A stretch of DNA of 64,000 nt from an uncultured Muribaculaceae bacterium (GTDB lineage Bacteria > Bacteroidota > Bacteroidia > Bacteroidales > Muribaculaceae). The DNA is taken from positions 248,001 to 312,000 of the forward strand of contig CAJTTG010000002.1 of assembly GCA_910579185.1 (NCBI GenBank), written 5' to 3'. The notes under the pieces are model-generated. The model was not told the DNA's origin, made no database searches, and was given only the letters and a program-made list of their open reading frames with translations. Position numbers and translations under genes: made by a program. Shown piece by piece: positions 38,601-46,178 of the stretch (positions are counted from its first letter, which is position 1; every line of letters starts with the position of its first letter).

Positions 38601-40148
38601 CCACCCGTAATAGGCTGCGATGACGGTAACGACATTGGCGATAGCCTTGCGGTGTGCGATGATGAACGACACAAGGGTATTGAGCACACGGAGGAACACC
38701 GACGATGAAGTATATATGTGCTTCATCAGCGGATAGAGCTTTTCTCCGAGTTCGATTGCAAGCTCCGACACACGCTTACGCGCCTTGTCGATAGATGCTT
38801 GCACGGTGTTGTTGAAAATGGCGTATTCGTTGGAGGCCGATGTGCCCTCGCGGAACGCTTCGGCAGCCTCGCCCATTTGCCAACGGAGGAAGTCGAGGTG
38901 GGAGGAAAGGTTGGAGAGCACCGACGACACACGGGCGCCGTCGAGTCCGAGGTCTTGGAACAGCGGCGACAGGACGGCCAGAGCCTTGTCCTCGCCCAGT
39001 TTGCCGAGGGCTTCGAGGAACATCATCACGCCCTGCGTGGTGCTTTTATTGAGTGTTTCAATAAAAGTGTTCGTTTCCAGCCCTACCTTTTTCGCCATTT
39101 CGGCAGGTTTCTTGAACAGCTCCATAATGGTACGCTGCAATGCCGTGGCCGACATTTCCACCTTTTGGCCGTGCGCGTCGAGCGTAGCGGCAAAAGCCAT
39201 AATCTCGGGGATAGTCATTTTGGCGGTCGAACCGATACCGGCCATACGTTGCGCGAACTCCACGATAAAAGGCTTGGCTGCGGTGCAGTTCTGCGAGAGG
39301 TGGTTGACCGTCGAGCCGATTTTGAGCATCGAGTCACGCACACCATACATCTGCTCCATACCGAAGATGTTAGACAGCTTGGCAATGGTCTGCGTGGCCC
39401 CCTCTCCGAGGTCGACGAGCGCCACGTTGATAATCGACGCGGCCTCGACATACTCGCGGACGGAGGCGACAGTATTGTAGCCGAGTCGTCCGCCTTCCTG
39501 GGCGAGCAGGTTCAGCTGCTCACGGGCAAGACGGGTGTCCATGCCCTTGAAGATCTCGTTGAGTTCTTCAACCTCGGCGGCGGTCATACGGGTGTACTTT
39601 ATGGTGTTAGCCATAGTTTCCTCGATGTCCGAATACGACTGCACCGCCTTACGTCCGGCCATAATAAGCCCCGTGACGGCGGCGGCAACGGCCATTATGG
39701 CTGTCTGCGCCGAGTTGAGCCACCCGTTGAAGCGTTGCCAAAGGGTCTTTTGTGTGGCGAGAGTGGCGTTTACCTTTTGGAGTTCCGCTTTGAGCATACG
39801 GATTTTAGCGACGTGCGCATCCCAAGCGGCGGTGCCTCGCTGCAATCCGTTGAGTTGCTGTTGGAGTTGTCGCAGTGCTGTGTTGAGCTGCTTTGGAGTG
39901 GCCTTGTTGAGCCGCAGAAGCACCTGCTCGGCAGTCGAGGCGGTGCCTTTCAACTGCTCCATAGCCTTACGGGTGGAGTTCAGCTCGCGCTGCAACTTCT
40001 TCATCGTGGCCTTGTCACCCGCAACAGCGGCTTTCGCTATCCCGTTTTCCAGACGTTTCGCGTCCTTTTCGAGCTGGGATAGCATCTTTTGAGCCTGTTT
40101 GCCGTTGACGGTGAGTATTACGTTGGCGGAGGTGGAATAATTTGCCAT
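35640..40148 (-). CDS. phage tail tape measure protein (TP901-like core)
   Basis: A 1,502-residue tape measure. Residues 1-150 are coiled coil; residues about 165-400 match the TP901 core pattern (SYSDIEETMANTIKYTRM; LNLLAQEGGRLGYNTVASV; VEFAQRMAGIG; MSATALQRTIMELFKKP). Hydrophobic segments at about 480-600 are followed by a charged helical region to about 1300 and a Gly/Ala membrane-like segment near 1350-1390. Length implies a long non-contractile tail if the usual residue-to-length proportionality holds. The antisense strand is open for 898 codons, a by-product of the GC-rich codon usage. Confidence 0.93.
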   Translation of the reverse strand: MANYSTSANVILTVNGKQAQKMLSQLEKDAKRLENGIAKAAVAGDKATMKKLQRELNSTRKAMEQLKGTASTAEQVLLRLNKATPKQLNTALRQLQQQLNGLQRGTAAWDAHVAKIRMLKAELQKVNATLATQKTLWQRFNGWLNSAQTAIMAVAAAVTGLIMAGRKAVQSYSDIEETMANTIKYTRMTAAEVEELNEIFKGMDTRLAREQLNLLAQEGGRLGYNTVASVREYVEAASIINVALVDLGEGATQTIAKLSNIFGMEQMYGVRDSMLKIGSTVNHLSQNCTAAKPFIVEFAQRMAGIGSTAKMTIPEIMAFAATLDAHGQKVEMSATALQRTIMELFKKPAEMAKKVGLETNTFIETLNKSTTQGVMMFLEALGKLGEDKALAVLSPLFQDLGLDGARVSSVLSNLSSHLDFLRWQMGEAAEAFREGTSASNEYAIFNNTVQASIDKARKRVSELAIELGEKLYPLMKHIYTSSSVFLRVLNTLVSFIIAHRKAIANVVTVIAAYYGWIVLVKTATVAWNAVVAVGKAAMVAYRTAIILGRIAVIAFTQGVGAATHAMRILNTVVKANPFGLILSVLASVAIAIKALCDRTSEYTKKMREARNTAANFSEELHKEMKTIDTLMGRLEAAKKGTKAYKEVKDEIIKQYGKYLKGLIDERGEITNLAEAYKRLAAAARIAARERSIQVARETADETYRDSFKEWAKKLQESLIDEGKSLRDAVRITNQVVYQLQTTGTLSQDLVNELQAIKGNTWQQKGMATHPVNIVNEMIAGQTEYNVTMEEIKDIERNGNPLATYTEAELRRFIRDNEANVDANRGGRIILGLNEPNPTVRDVSAAELRDFLDEARARLAVLESPTPEVVGGNPDFNLDDFTPYDSEKDRKAREAAERRAQVKARKDFRDAINATKGDWEAAAAQNISDYSAGLKPWSQFLLDKYNLEVKYYEDREAVYKRFNLTEDEDYQELLKKKEEMQAAWLKRNAALKVDEAKRMQQTEETDAQMDFYTPGSELYQKEEALQQRLFDIRIKYLKQMQAAYNEASEEWHGYKVQIEQAEAAEQLRRQKLLAQRVAEWRKQYEYREAGQRYALEMDLLLEAYDRGLISYKEYLQAQRDLKKKYAGEYLPESAKPSEGSADRQAVAMKRDLDVVKSLYDQGILDKKQYEDAKERIERAYNKKSLDAVRKFGSTQTNQLLDIYEAWKNFFDATEEDGGNWATRLAALAQSVFAVMAAGMQQMSEYMQAEADLEVAKAEKKYDREIELAEGNSYKVKKAEKDKEKEIAKIKSDASRKQFAMQVIQAVAQTATNALNAYGSAAQVPVIGYILAPIAAAMAVAAGAIQIATIKKQQQASEAQGYAEGGFTPPGGKYEEAGVVHKGEWVASQRLVNNPRTRPLLEALDYAQRTNTIGSITAADVSRTITAPAVIAAQQSAPQTIVNNTYTQEAPASDGRIVAVLDRLDARLNEPFVTVNTVSGDHGIQKAQEEYDRLMKNKSPKSKR

Positions 40149-40281
40149 TTGAAAACTGAAATTGGGAGTTGTACCTGCAAATTTCAGCCGTCTTTATCGA
40201 GGGCGAAAAGACGGTAAAAGGCTTATATTCCGCTGAAAAAGGGAGAGGTGTCGGAGTAGGAACGCCCTCTGACGGAAGGGT

Positions 40282-40350
40282 GCCGGGAGGGAAAATCCCG
40301 GCTTGCACTCTCAATGGGCGGCGGTGCCGGTCGGGCCCCGTTGAGAGTGC
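40282..40350. other. two adjacent strong hairpins upstream of the tape-measure gene
   Basis: Hairpin 1 pairs GCCGGGA with TCCCGGC (40282-40302). Hairpin 2 pairs GCACTCTCAATGGG with CCCGTTGAGAGTGC (40305-40350, one G-T wobble) and carries an inner CGGC-GGT-GCCG loop. Neither has a T-run, so they may be RNA-processing or regulatory structures in the tape-measure leader rather than terminators. Confidence 0.7.
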
Positions 40351-41165
40351 CTTAAAAATTTGACTTTCAGGCAAATTTGCCGCAATTTCAGGGGTCACGC
40401 TGCAAACTTTTTCCAGTTTGTAGTGGGTTGAAATTGCTAACGAGTGAAGAATGAGCGAGTTGGGGGTTACGGGGGCTTGCCCCCGTAGTGGCTTTGCACA
40501 CCCCCCACCGCCCTGCCGCTACTTTTCGGCTCGCCCTTGCCGCTCCGTGCGGAATATGCAGAGCCGCCCCCACGGATTGAGGGCATCGGGCGGTCAATGG
40601 CTTGCGTGTGTGTCAAAATCCGCAGGGTGGATTTTGATGCACTTGCAAGCAACCGCTCTCCCTCGGCGCGGATTTATCAAGGCGAGGGGGGTAATGACGG
40701 CGATGTGCGGTGAGGACGATGCGGCGCGACACGGAGGTGCAGGGTCAAAGGAGCGGAGGGAACTCGGCGTGGTCAGTCGAAGTAGCCGCGCTCCCCCCGA
40801 CGCAGGAGAACACTTTTCGACGCGGCGCAGGGCACCGAGCACGGGGCGATATGTGTGTGGGGGTGGCGTGGCGTTCACCTCGACCGACAAAACGCGGAGC
40901 GAGTGTAGAGGTTGACACTGGGCCATAGTGGAGTCTGTGTATCGGCTGTCCGCACATCGGGGCTTGGGGTGGGGTCGCGTCGCAGACGCTTGATGAAATG
41001 GTGGCCGTGGGGAGGCAGATGCAGGGGGAGGCTTCCTCTTCGGGGTGGGTGGAGCGTGGCGTTTGTGCGGCTGCTGCGCCGGGCGGAGTTCGGAGAGCCA
41101 CGGCTCGGCATCGGCGGCTCGGAACAGCAAGGGGTGGTTGCCGGTCAATGCGTGACGCAGACGCG

Positions 41166-41385
41166 CACGCCACCGCGAGGCAAGGAGCGGTGGCGTGAGG
41201 GAAGCGGCGGCGTTTCGGATTGAGAAGTTTGTCGTGGCCGTCGCAGATCCGCAACTCCCGACAACCGACGGCTCTGCCGGAGGTGTCGGGGCAAAGTTGC
41301 GGTCAAGAGGGAGGCGGCAATCTTCGTGCCGGCAACCGCCCCGGTCGCTATTCATAAGCGCAACTTGTGGAGCCTATGAACAGCG
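41166..41385. ncRNA. structured element, copy A
   Basis: Hairpins in order: CACGCCACCG / CGGTGGCGTG with a 12-nt loop (41166-41197); a long double stem CCGCAACT / AGTTGCGG enclosing CCCGACA / TGTCGGG (41249-41302); CCGG / CCGG with loop CAACCGCC (41329-41344); CGCTATTCATA / TATGAACAGCG (41346-41385). Three of the four recur in copy B at 41724 in the same order, two with compensatory base changes. Strand and transcription are unknown; no promoter of the TAnnTTTG type was found beside it. Confidence 0.5.
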
Positions 41386-41723
41386 ATGCTCGGAGTTGAC
41401 TATGTCCTGGGCTGTGGCTTGGAGAATGGAGAACGTGCGGTGCGATGCCGGGGCGCGCCACGCTCCGGGTGGGTCAATGATGCCTCCCCCTACTTCTGCT
41501 CCCTGCGGCGTTCAATCCTCTCTGCCCTGCAAGGGCGTTGCACCGTGTGTCCGTCAGTCCGCTTTGGGTGGGGAGGAAGGTGGCGTGGCGGCTGCTGTGC
41601 CAATGAGGGAGTGAGCGCGGCGTATAGACCTTCGGGAAGCCGGAAAACAAGCAAGGTGGCGGACGGTTGTAGCGAGCATCGCCACAGCCGAGAAAGTTTT
41701 TGAACGCAGGTGCGGACATCGCG

Positions 41724-41846
41724 CACGCCACCGTGAGTTTAGGAGCGGTGGCGTGATGGAAGCGAGGTCAAGCCGGAGAGATAAATCTTTCGTTCCGCCA
41801 ACCGCAGCGGTCGCAGTTTACAGGGAGGTACGACCCGTGAACTGCG
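41724..41846. ncRNA. structured element, copy B
   Basis: Shorter relative of copy A lacking its 41249-41302 double stem. Hairpins: CACGCCACCG / CGGTGGCGTG (41724-41755, same 12-nt loop size), CCGC / GCGG with loop CAACCGCA (41795-41810), CGCAGTTTAC / GTGAACTGCG (41812-41846). Compared with copy A the second stem swaps G-C for C-G and the third swaps T-A for A-T and T-A for C-G, keeping pairing. Confidence 0.5.
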
Positions 41847-41976
41847 ATGTTCGGGTTTTCAAAGGTCAGATACGCAAGCGAGTGAGTGAGTGAAGCCGGT
41901 TCATAAGCAGCCGCCGCGACACCTGACGGGTCGGGGTCAATAAGGACGGGCACTTGTAACTATTGAATATATTTAG

Positions 41977-41984
41977 TAAATTTG
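41977..41984 (+). promoter_or_regulatory. TAAATTTG promoter box of a cargo gene
   Basis: TAnnTTTG match 30 bases before the ATG at 42014; it lies inside a longer in-frame extension (from 41963) and so argues against that upstream start. Confidence 0.65.
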
Positions 41985-42013
41985 CACTTATAGCTAATTT
42001 ACAACAAAATACA

Positions 42014-42724
42014 ATGATGCAAAAATCCGCATTATACAAACTTATCTTTATCCTTGGCTGCATAATATTATGCAGATATACGATGTATGGAAAGGATAAT
42101 AATGATATTGAATTGAAGCATAGCTCCTATATCAGTGGCAATGCAGTACGGTTATCAGGCGTGGAAATATTGGGCTACAATGACTTTAACGGCTGCAAGA
42201 TAGCTGACTGTTATAATATCATAGACTCCTGCTATATGGAAATAGGTGATGACAAGAATATTGATGTCTACCACCTCGCCATATTGTCACCGGACAGCAT
42301 TACCAGTGACGGGAGCAGTTTATTGGGTAATAGAGTGTTGTTGGCAGTGAAGAATGGCAAGCCGATATGCTACGATAATGTAATATCAAACCAACCGGCA
42401 ATATACGATAATTCCATTATGTCCTCCTGTGAAATATTTTTCATACCTTCGGAAGATGATAATAATGGGAATTTCAATACATTTTGCGATTTTGAATTAG
42501 AATATTGGGGAGGTCAAGGCTATAAAATTGGTTGGAGTATAGGTGTGAAAACGAAAGACCAAAACCTTTATGTGGTAGGCTTGTCGTTTTGGGAGTATAG
42601 TCCGGGATTGACATACAGAAAAATGATATGCTTTGAATATGAAGTTGGAGATTTTCCTTTGGAAGAATATAATCGGTCGATGATTGAAATGGTGCGCTAT
42701 GATAAAAATCCGTGGCGTGAATGA
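42014..42724 (+). CDS. exported protein of unknown function, prophage cargo
   Basis: About 236 residues with an N-terminal signal (LYKLIFILGCIILCRY; the GC or LC may be a lipobox, but the mature start is unclear). The body is Asn/Tyr/Ser-rich and AT-rich at DNA level, unlike the GC-rich virion genes around it. It is on the opposite strand to the late operon, with its own promoter and terminator, placed between the lysis cassette and the gene-free region. These are the marks of a lysogenic cargo gene. Family not recognised. Confidence 0.75.
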   Translation: MMQKSALYKLIFILGCIILCRYTMYGKDNNDIELKHSSYISGNAVRLSGVEILGYNDFNGCKIADCYNIIDSCYMEIGDDKNIDVYHLAILSPDSITSDGSSLLGNRVLLAVKNGKPICYDNVISNQPAIYDNSIMSSCEIFFIPSEDDNNGNFNTFCDFELEYWGGQGYKIGWSIGVKTKDQNLYVVGLSFWEYSPGLTYRKMICFEYEVGDFPLEEYNRSMIEMVRYDKNPWRE

Positions 42725-42733
42725 TGAAGAAAT

Positions 42734-42764
42734 AAAGCGACTACCTTATGGGCGGTCGCTTTCT
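42734..42764 (+). terminator. terminator of the cargo gene
   Basis: Stem AAAGCGAC / GTCGCTTT (42734-42741, 42755-42762) followed by CTATAT. Confidence 0.65.
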
Positions 42765-42793
42765 ATATAAAAACTACTCTTGGGGTGTGGGGA

Positions 42794-43303
42794 TTAGCGT
42801 TTTCGGAGGAAAAGCCATATCAGGACGGCTGCGGCCAGGAGGGCTGCTACGGATATTATTGTGCCGTCGGGCGGATTGTATAGGCGTGTGGTGGCGGTGT
42901 GCTCGGTTGATGCCTCAACTGCCGCTTGCCTGTATCTTACCGTATCGAGGCTGTTGTAGGCTTCAACGCTATCCCGATGCTCACACCGCCGGTCTATCAC
43001 TCGCCCTTTTATGGCTTTGAGCCGGATAATCTCGGGTGCCTCGGCGTATTGACCGGGTCGCTCGATTTCGATTTTCAGGGTGTCGAAGCTAAAATCGAAA
43101 TGTCTTATGGCGGAGTCTATCACCGCTGTTGTGCGGTGATGCTCACTGTGGGCGAGCGAGTCGGTGGCGAGCGATTTATCAGTGACGATGTTTTTGTTGG
43201 TTTTGCAGCCGCAAAGTATGAGGATTGGGAACAGGTAAATGGGAATTGACCGCAGCCAATCAATCCTCACTCTCCAATTACCGTTTGCCTTTATATTGCG
43301 CAT
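42794..43303 (-). CDS. candidate unimolecular spanin (u-spanin)
   Basis: About 169 residues. The N-terminal hydrophobic segment ends in a lipobox LCGC (cysteine near residue 33). A polar helical middle follows, then one C-terminal membrane segment (ISVAALLAAAVLIWLFL) ending in charged residues. An outer-membrane lipid anchor plus an inner-membrane helix on one chain is the topology of u-spanins such as T1 gp11, which fuse the membranes at the last step of lysis. It follows the amidase with a 13-base overlap. The assignment rests on topology and position only. The start at 43303 gives the cleanest signal. Confidence 0.65.
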   Translation of the reverse strand: MRNIKANGNWRVRIDWLRSIPIYLFPILILCGCKTNKNIVTDKSLATDSLAHSEHHRTTAVIDSAIRHFDFSFDTLKIEIERPGQYAEAPEIIRLKAIKGRVIDRRCEHRDSVEAYNSLDTVRYRQAAVEASTEHTATTRLYNPPDGTIISVAALLAAAVLIWLFLRKR

Positions 43304-43995
43304 AGGTCGGGGTCGTTTTTTACGATGAATGAGGGGCAAGCCTTGTTTGCGAACTCACATTCTGTGCATTGACGGCTGCACTCGGCATAGTTGAAGCGAG
43401 CTTCACTCTGCGCTCGTTTGCACGTCAATTCGTTGTGGCCGTGGAGGGTGGCCGAGGGATAGCGGCTTTTCAGCTCTTTGCAGAGCCGGATTATGGCGGC
43501 ACGTTGCGCCGGGGTGCGTGTGTCCTTGCCTTGGTTCGCCCAGTTCTTGACGCTGCGCAGAGGGCAACCGCCGCAATAGCACACGCCGATTGAGTGTGAG
43601 TTTTGGCCGGTGGTGTGCGCTCCGATTTTGGCCTCGTCGCGCCCTTTGTGGATTTTGCCGTCGCGTGTGATATACCAGTGATAGCCGATGTCGGTAAATC
43701 CACGGGCGAGGTGCATCTGCCGGATTTGGTCGACGGTATAATCCTCACCCTCGGGGGTGGCCGAGCAATGGAGGATTATCTTGTCGATGCGGCGAGGGTT
43801 CGGTGATGAGCCGATCCCGAGCGTAGCCCATGTCTTGGGGCCAACGATGCCGTCGACGGCGAGGTTATGGGAGCGTTGGAAGTCGCGGACGGCTTCGTCG
43901 GTAATTGGGCCGAAGATGCCGTCGGCAATAAGGTTGAGAGCGTGTTGGAGGGTGGCGACGTCGCCCCCTCTGCTGCCTTTACGGATTGTCTGCAT
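43291..43995 (-). CDS. phage endolysin, N-acetylmuramoyl-L-alanine amidase
   Basis: About 234 residues. Residues 1-62 are a peptidoglycan-binding domain (LQHALN...DGIFGPITDEAVRDFQ...DGIVGPKTW). Residues 70-225 are an Amidase_2 zinc domain with IILHCSATPEG, GYHWYITRDGKI and LHGHNELTCKRAQSEARF; the last zinc ligand is the Cys in NKACPSF. Several extra cysteines (CSRQCTECEF) precede it. It starts inside the holin-like gene (17-base overlap) and precedes the spanin candidate, forming a lysis cassette. Confidence 0.9.
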   Translation of the reverse strand: MQTIRKGSRGGDVATLQHALNLIADGIFGPITDEAVRDFQRSHNLAVDGIVGPKTWATLGIGSSPNPRRIDKIILHCSATPEGEDYTVDQIRQMHLARGFTDIGYHWYITRDGKIHKGRDEAKIGAHTTGQNSHSIGVCYCGGCPLRSVKNWANQGKDTRTPAQRAAIIRLCKELKSRYPSATLHGHNELTCKRAQSEARFNYAECSRQCTECEFANKACPSFIVKNDPDLCAI

Positions 43996-44251
43996 TTTGG
44001 TTTGATGTGTTATGAGTTGATGATTGTGATGAGTTTTCGTGGTGGCGGCTACTGCCGTATTCATAATGGTATTTTAATCCGAACACCGCCCCTGCGAAAG
44101 TGAGGATTTCACCGAAAGCGATAAGGACTGAATTGTGGATTTCGCCGGGCGGTGGCACGACAAATCCGGCGATGAGCAGACCGCAGCCTACAACAATCAG
44201 AAAGACTGCCGCAAGAAGCTGAATGGTCGGGCGATGTTTGCGAATTTCCAT
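43979..44251 (-). CDS. holin-like two-helix membrane protein
   Basis: A 90-residue protein with two membrane segments (about 11-31 and 40-58), a short basic N-terminus and a polar Ser/Asn/His-rich tail. Size, topology and its place directly upstream of and overlapping the amidase are those of a class II phage holin. No family signature was recognised, so the call is by context. Confidence 0.65.
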   Translation of the reverse strand: MEIRKHRPTIQLLAAVFLIVVGCGLLIAGFVVPPPGEIHNSVLIAFGEILTFAGAVFGLKYHYEYGSSRHHENSSQSSTHNTSNQNADNP

Positions 44252-44283
44252 TGTAAAATATTGTGTATGTGGTGAATTATTGT

Positions 44284-44291
44284 TAACTTTG
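44284..44291 (+). promoter_or_regulatory. TAACTTTG promoter box for a small RNA
   Basis: A perfect TAnnTTTG match on the plus strand, with a TTG about 20 bases upstream in the -33 position. No ORF with protein-like composition follows; a three-hairpin unit and a terminator do. Confidence 0.65.
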
Positions 44292-44295
44292 TATC

Positions 44296-44525
44296 GAAGA
44301 TACGTTAAACCAAACTAATTAACCCGGACACCTCTACCTGTAAGTGAAGCCAAGCTAAAAGAACTGTGATACCTATGTCCGTATGCGTGATAGCACTCCG
44401 TTTGGGCTATCATTGCGGTGCATTTGCGATAGCACCCCCGCAGGTTTCGGCCTCGGGCTATCGGGAAGCGGTATAAAACAGATAGCATCACCCTTGCGGC
44501 TCTGCCGTGAGGGCTATCTTTTTTA
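44296..44525 (+). ncRNA. candidate ncRNA of three GATAGC/GCTATC hairpins
   Basis: A promoter-to-terminator unit with no gene, about 230 nt. Hairpin A pairs TGATAGC with GCTATCA (44388-44412), B pairs CGATAGC with GCTATCG (44427-44463), and C pairs AGATAGC with GCTATCT (44480-44519) and is followed by six T. The closing pair is T-A, C-G and A-T in the three copies, a covariation within one molecule. A small 5' hairpin GTATC-GAA-GATAC sits at 44291-44303. It lies between the fibre gene and the lysis cassette on the strand opposite to both. A second stem, GGAGGC / GCCTCC, follows at 44527-44542. Confidence 0.65.
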
Positions 44526-44607
44526 TGGAGGCTTTTGCCTCCGGGGATTGGGAAATGGGGATTGGGAATTGAGGTGTCAATTATCAATCCGCAATTACCT
44601 GTCGGCA

Positions 44608-45615
44608 TTACTTTCCGAAAGTCCATTGTTTGGTGTTGGGGTTGTAGATTATCGAGAACTCGGCGAGGGAGCTTGCGAGGTTGGCGGTGGTGATGAGGGA
44701 GCGACCAGGGAGCATCTTCTTTGCGAGGCCGACGGCGAAACGCAGTCGGATCATGCGGTGCTTCTTCGGGTTCTTGGGGTCGAGCAGTGAGATTGTCGAG
44801 CGGCCCCAGCCGATAGAGGGGGTGCCGTCGCGGCGAGTATGGACGGTGACGAGGGCATCGGGCGAGGTCGAGTAACCTATGGCGACGGTGGTTTGCTCGG
44901 TCTTGGGGTTGGTTGAGAAAGAGAGTGTCGAGCCGGATATTTTGACGGAGTGGACGGAGCCGTAGAGGTTCCACCCCTTCCGTTTGTCGCAGTATTTCTT
45001 GGTGGCGCCTCCGGCCTCGATTACGAGTTTGTCGCCCCATTGGTTGCGCTTGCGCGTGTGCCGGAACAGGTAAGGCACATATCCGTCGGCTATGAGTTGC
45101 TGCGCACCGTAAATTCTCAACGTGCCGTTAACGACGGCCACGGCGATTTGAGCGGTGTTATAAAGCCCTTTGGTGCCGTCAGTCATACCGAGCTTTGCCT
45201 GAATTTTTTCGAGCAGGGGCAGTATTTCGGCGATGCGGTTACGGGCGTTGTTGAGGTCTACGACCTGCTGCGCACGCATCGCCCCGGCACGCTCGGTGGT
45301 GGCCTGTTTGATGAAAAGGTTGTTTGAGGCGGTTGCGATAGAGCCGTTGCCGAGGTCAACGGCCTTGATGTTTGCGAGGATATTGTTGCGGTCGGCAGCA
45401 CCTTGTTCAATTGAGCACACCGCTTGCCCTGCGGCCTTGAAGCCGTTGAGCAGGGTTTGAATAGCGGTGACGGTGTCGGACGTACCGGCAGTCGCGAGCA
45501 GGTCGGCGATGCGCTGCAAGATAGCACCGAGCGACTCCGGGGAAACGGAGTCTTTGGATTGCAGCTTTCGGAAGTCCGAGATAATCTGCGTGAGTGATTT
45601 AACGTCGATAGCCAT
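44608..45615 (-). CDS. probable phage tail fibre or tail-associated structural protein
   Basis: A 335-residue protein. The N-terminal 140 residues are helical with heptads (coiled coil); the rest is beta-rich with Lys/Arg/Thr-rich strands. Such a helical stem with a beta head, placed just before the lysis cassette in the late operon, suggests a fibre or receptor-binding protein. No family signature was recognised, so this is a contextual call. Confidence 0.5.
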   Translation of the reverse strand: MAIDVKSLTQIISDFRKLQSKDSVSPESLGAILQRIADLLATAGTSDTVTAIQTLLNGFKAAGQAVCSIEQGAADRNNILANIKAVDLGNGSIATASNNLFIKQATTERAGAMRAQQVVDLNNARNRIAEILPLLEKIQAKLGMTDGTKGLYNTAQIAVAVVNGTLRIYGAQQLIADGYVPYLFRHTRKRNQWGDKLVIEAGGATKKYCDKRKGWNLYGSVHSVKISGSTLSFSTNPKTEQTTVAIGYSTSPDALVTVHTRRDGTPSIGWGRSTISLLDPKNPKKHRMIRLRFAVGLAKKMLPGRSLITTANLASSLAEFSIIYNPNTKQWTFGK

Positions 45616-45714
45616 ACGATTGTGGTAATGTTTACCGCAAAAGTATGGCTATCGGTTGGGCGGTGAAAAGACAGGAAAATTAGTGTAAATCCGCTGTGGT
45701 TGAGAAAATTTAGT

Positions 45715-45722
45715 TAACTTTG
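45715..45722 (+). promoter_or_regulatory. TAACTTTG box immediately before a start codon
   Basis: TAnnTTTG match with its last G only 4 bases before the ATG at 45726, so the transcript should begin at or very near the start codon. An in-frame TTG at 45720 lies inside the box and is rejected as a start. Confidence 0.65.
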
Positions 45723-45725
45723 CGT

Positions 45726-46178
45726 ATGGCAAACCCAATCAATATATATGTCAGCGTTTCCAAAAGTTTGTTATTGACTTTGGGATTTGTTGTGTTTGCC
45801 CTTATGGTATATGTGACACTTAAAAATGCCAGTATCGCTAAAATTATTATAGGCGGAATATGTGAATTGGTATCTATTATAGGTTTCGGATTTTCTCTAT
45901 ATGTACTTTGGTGGGCTTTGAAGAAAAGGCCGGTAATTAGAATTTATAATGACAGAGTAGAGAATTACACGCTATTCACCGGGTGGCAGACTATTTATTT
46001 TTGTGATGTGGAGATATTCACGGTAATAAAGGTATCAGGAGTTCAAATTATTCAAGCGCATTTCTTGAATAATTTGTTTCAAGCCGATAAATCACTGAAT
46101 ACAGGTCTTATAGGCAACAAGAATAAAGTTTGTGATTTACTCAATGAAAAACTGAATGATTATGAAGCCGTTGAATAA
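45726..46178 (+). CDS. membrane protein, prophage cargo (possible STM3941-type)
   Basis: A 150-residue protein with two membrane segments (about 13-32 and 40-64), followed by a cytosolic domain of about 80 residues with strands (RIYNDRVENYTLFTGWQTIYFCDVEIFTV) that could be PH-like. The layout resembles STM3941-family proteins, but this is a weak impression. It is on the plus strand, against the late operon, with its own promoter and probably a leaderless mRNA. It overlaps the next membrane gene by 23 bases. Confidence 0.7.
   Translation: MANPINIYVSVSKSLLLTLGFVVFALMVYVTLKNASIAKIIIGGICELVSIIGFGFSLYVLWWALKKRPVIRIYNDRVENYTLFTGWQTIYFCDVEIFTVIKVSGVQIIQAHFLNNLFQADKSLNTGLIGNKNKVCDLLNEKLNDYEAVE

Larger units (their letters stand above)
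40149..41976. other. 1.8-kb GC-rich gene-free region of the prophage
   Basis: No ORF here has plausible protein composition: the longest frames are Arg/Pro/Ser-rich shadows. The stretch is visibly richer in G and C than its neighbours and contains many strong inverted repeats: two hairpins next to the tape-measure gene (40282-40350), GGGGGCTTGCCCCC near 40472, a double stem at 41249-41302, and two related multi-hairpin copies at 41166 and 41724. It ends where a TAAATTTG promoter starts the next plus-strand gene. A long structured RNA, a decayed insertion or a DNA-level packaging or replication site are all possible. Confidence 0.6.

Noticed and set aside
36012..38708. An 898-codon open frame on the plus strand
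   Set aside because: It is exactly antisense to the tape-measure gene; its composition (Leu/Arg/His/Gly-rich, no domain) is that of a shadow frame of GC-rich coil-forming codons.
40305..40350. Strong hairpin as a terminator of the tape-measure region
   Set aside because: Stable stem but no T-run on either strand.
40594..41355. A 253-codon minus-strand open frame in the gene-free block
   Set aside because: Composition dominated by Pro, Arg, Ser and Ala without hydrophobic periodicity, and it runs through strong hairpins; it looks like chance openness in GC-rich DNA.
44315..45040. A 241-codon minus-strand frame
   Set aside because: Overlaps the fibre gene in another frame and the three-hairpin unit; Arg/His/Pro-rich shadow.
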